A stretch of DNA of 5,193 bases. It comes from Melioribacteraceae bacterium (GTDB lineage Bacteria; Bacteroidota; Ignavibacteria; Ignavibacteriales; Melioribacteraceae). Shown in pieces: positions 3,786 to 5,193 of the stretch. The notes under the pieces are model-generated. The model did not search any database and was not told where the DNA came from. It worked only from the letters and a program-made list of their open reading frames with translations. Every line of letters starts with the position of its first letter. Positions within the stretch are counted from its first letter, which is position 1. The stretch covers positions 1-5,193 of the forward strand of contig JALSNL010000047.1 of NCBI GenBank assembly GCA_026987055.1, read 5' to 3'. A program made the translations under genes and the position numbers.

Positions 3786-5193
3786 TTAATCAACTGTTGC
3801 TAACGATTTATTTGCTTTAATCATTTTATTCACTTCTCTTTTCTTTATTATGTAAAATATTGCAGGGAATAAAGTCAGCTCCATAATTAGACTTGTTAAA
3901 ATACCGCCAACCATTGGCGCCGCAATCCTTTTCATAACATCAGAGCCAATTCCCGTACCAATAATAATCGGGAATAAACCAATCATTGTTGTTAATACTG
4001 TCATCATCTTAGGACGTATTCTTTTTACTGCTCCTTCAAATATCGCTTCTCTCAAATCATGCAAGTTATTAAGCAGACCATTTTTAATAAATCTATCGTA
4101 TGCAATATCCAGATAAAGAAGCATTACAACACCGGTTTCCGCACTTACGCCAAGTAACGCAATAACTCCAACCCAAACTGCAACACTAATATTAAATCCG
4201 GCAAAGTAGAGATACCAAATTGCACCAACCATTGAGAATGGTAAAGCAAGAAGTATAATACCTGTTTTAATCCATGACTTTGTATTAATGTAAAGCAACA
4301 GTATTACAACTAAAAGCGTAATAGGAATAACCATTGCAAGACGTTTACTTGAACGTTCCATATATTCGTATTGCCCGCTCCATATAAGCGAATAACCGGC
4401 AGGTAACTCAATTTTTTCGGCAATTATTTTTTTAGCATTTTCCACATAAGTTCCTACATCAATATCTTTTATATCAATATAAACCCAAGCATTTGGTCTT
4501 GCATTTTCCGATTTAATTGCAGGCGGACCTTTTTTAATTTGTAACTCCGCCAGTTCGGAAAGAAGTACATTTCCACCACCTCGTATAGGAACCCGGACTC
4601 TTTTTAATTCCTCAATGTTTTCGCGGTAATCTCTTTGATATCTAAGATTAACAGGATAGCGTTCAAGTCCTTCAACTGTTTTTGTTATATTCATTCCTCC
4701 AATAGCAGACATAATAACATCTTGCACATCGGAAATTGTTAACCCGTAACGTGCTATTGCATCCCTGTTTATTTCAAAATCAACATAGTTTCCTCCGGCT
4801 GATCTTTCCGCATAAACCGAACGTGTACCTTTTATTGTTTTTGCAACTTGTTCTATTTCCTTACCGATTTTTTGAAGAACTTTAATATCCGGTCCGCCTA
4901 TTTTAATTCCAACCGGTGTTTTTATTCCTGTTGCCAGCATATCTATTCTGGTTTTGATTGGCATTGTCCATGCGTTAGTTAATCCCGGAATTTGTATAGC
5001 TGCATTTAATTCTTCTACAAGACTTTCAGGTGTAACGCCGGGTCGCCATTGACTTTTCGGTTTAAGCTGAATAGTTGTTTCAATCATAGAAAGTGGCGCC
5101 GGATCCGTAGCTGTTTCCGCTCTGCCAATTTTACCAAATACAGATTCAACTTCCGGAAATGTTTTTATAATTCTATCTGTCTGCTGCAAAATC
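3786..5193 (-). CDS. cusA: CusA-type Cu(I)/Ag(I) RND efflux pump, C-terminal part (5' end outside window)
   Basis: About 468 codons of the C-terminal part of an inner-membrane heavy-metal RND transporter are present. The frame is still open at 5193 (reading ILQQTDRII), so the TTG at 5187-5189 is an internal Leu codon, not a start. Family members are about 1,040 residues long. Counting Q-Q-T-D as residues 2 to 5, the periplasmic porter part (about 1-280) holds PAPLSMIETTIQLKP, TRIDMLATGIKTPVGIK, ERSAGGNYVDFEINRD, TVEGLERYPVNLRY and SENARPNAWVYID, all close to E. coli CusA. Five membrane helices follow at about 284-300, 308-328, 335-360, 396-412 and 425-448. E351 (SAETGVVM) and K394 (RPKMMTV) correspond to the proton-relay Glu939 and Lys984 of CusA; the partner Asp lies in the missing half. 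It should work with a CusB adaptor and CusC outer-membrane channel, probably encoded upstream. Met35 and Met84 match Met positions of CusA. Cu/Ag specificity is likely, not proven. Confidence 0.93.
   Translation of the reverse strand, partial: ILQQTDRIIKTFPEVESVFGKIGRAETATDPAPLSMIETTIQLKPKSQWRPGVTPESLVEELNAAIQIPGLTNAWTMPIKTRIDMLATGIKTPVGIKIGGPDIKVLQKIGKEIEQVAKTIKGTRSVYAERSAGGNYVDFEINRDAIARYGLTISDVQDVIMSAIGGMNITKTVEGLERYPVNLRYQRDYRENIEELKRVRVPIRGGGNVLLSELAELQIKKGPPAIKSENARPNAWVYIDIKDIDVGTYVENAKKIIAEKIELPAGYSLIWSGQYEYMERSSKRLAMVIPITLLVVILLLYINTKSWIKTGIILLALPFSMVGAIWYLYFAGFNISVAVWVGVIALLGVSAETGVVMLLYLDIAYDRFIKNGLLNNLHDLREAIFEGAVKRIRPKMMTVLTTMIGLFPIIIGTGIGSDVMKRIAAPMVGGILTSLIMELTLFPAIFYIIKKREVNKMIKANKSLATVD

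Noticed and set aside
3605..3820. A plus-strand open frame over the PII start, the 32-residue gene and the pump end
   Set aside because: It is antisense to three better supported genes and shows only generic hydrophobic composition.
4740..4744. Leu in the pump's ARYGL motif where E. coli CusA, as I recall it, has Met, read as loss of a copper-site Met
   Set aside because: I could not map this position reliably to the Met triad of the CusA copper site from memory, so no claim of a lost ligand is made.
5187..5189. TTG as the start of a short stand-alone pump gene
   Set aside because: The frame stays open to the window edge and the sequence begins in the middle of the porter domain of a roughly 1,040-residue family, so this is an internal codon of a gene cut by the window.

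Overview
The window is an AT-rich stretch of a Gram-negative bacterial genome in which every supported gene lies on the minus strand, so transcription runs from 5193 towards 1. Gaps are short (16 to 68 bases) and no stretch over 300 bases lacks a gene. The layout looks like one long operon or two tandem ones. Low GC, outer-membrane proteins ending in Phe and Bacteroidota-like sequence character suggest the Bacteroidota/Chlorobiota/Ignavibacteriota side of the tree. Strong Shine-Dalgarno motifs before most genes fit Ignavibacteriota-like lineages better than Bacteroidia or Flavobacteriia, which rarely use them. This placement is inference.

Region A (5193 to about 2814) is a metal-efflux block. 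It holds the C-terminal part of a CusA-type Cu(I)/Ag(I) RND pump, a 32-residue Cys-tailed single-pass membrane peptide, a divergent PII signalling protein, and a secreted Met/Lys/His-rich protein. The last has a Cys4 heavy-metal-binding domain and a perfect 2 x 51 bp in-frame repeat. The pump's N-terminal half, and probably cusB and cusC homologues, would lie beyond 5193.

Region B (2766 to 2799) is a perfect 14-bp hairpin between the metal block and the next genes. Its U-tract is better on the plus strand than in the direction of transcription.

Region C (2745 to 1) is an envelope redox block. It holds a DUF2231-like four-helix membrane protein with a His-bearing exported N-terminus, a membrane-anchored monohaem cytochrome c, an outer-membrane porin-like beta-barrel, a small monohaem lipoprotein cytochrome c, and the first 41 codons of another membrane protein that runs off the window.

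Taken together, the likely story is copper/silver handling: the RND pump exports, the Met-rich protein buffers metal in the periplasm, and the PII protein may tune the pump. This block is joined to a set of monohaem cytochromes around a porin. Whether the redox block serves metal detoxification, extracellular electron transfer or ordinary respiration cannot be settled from sequence. The most interesting items are the Met-rich repeat protein, the PII protein lacking the usual 2-oxoglutarate-binding residues, the unlisted 32-residue gene, and the cytochrome-porin-cytochrome trio.
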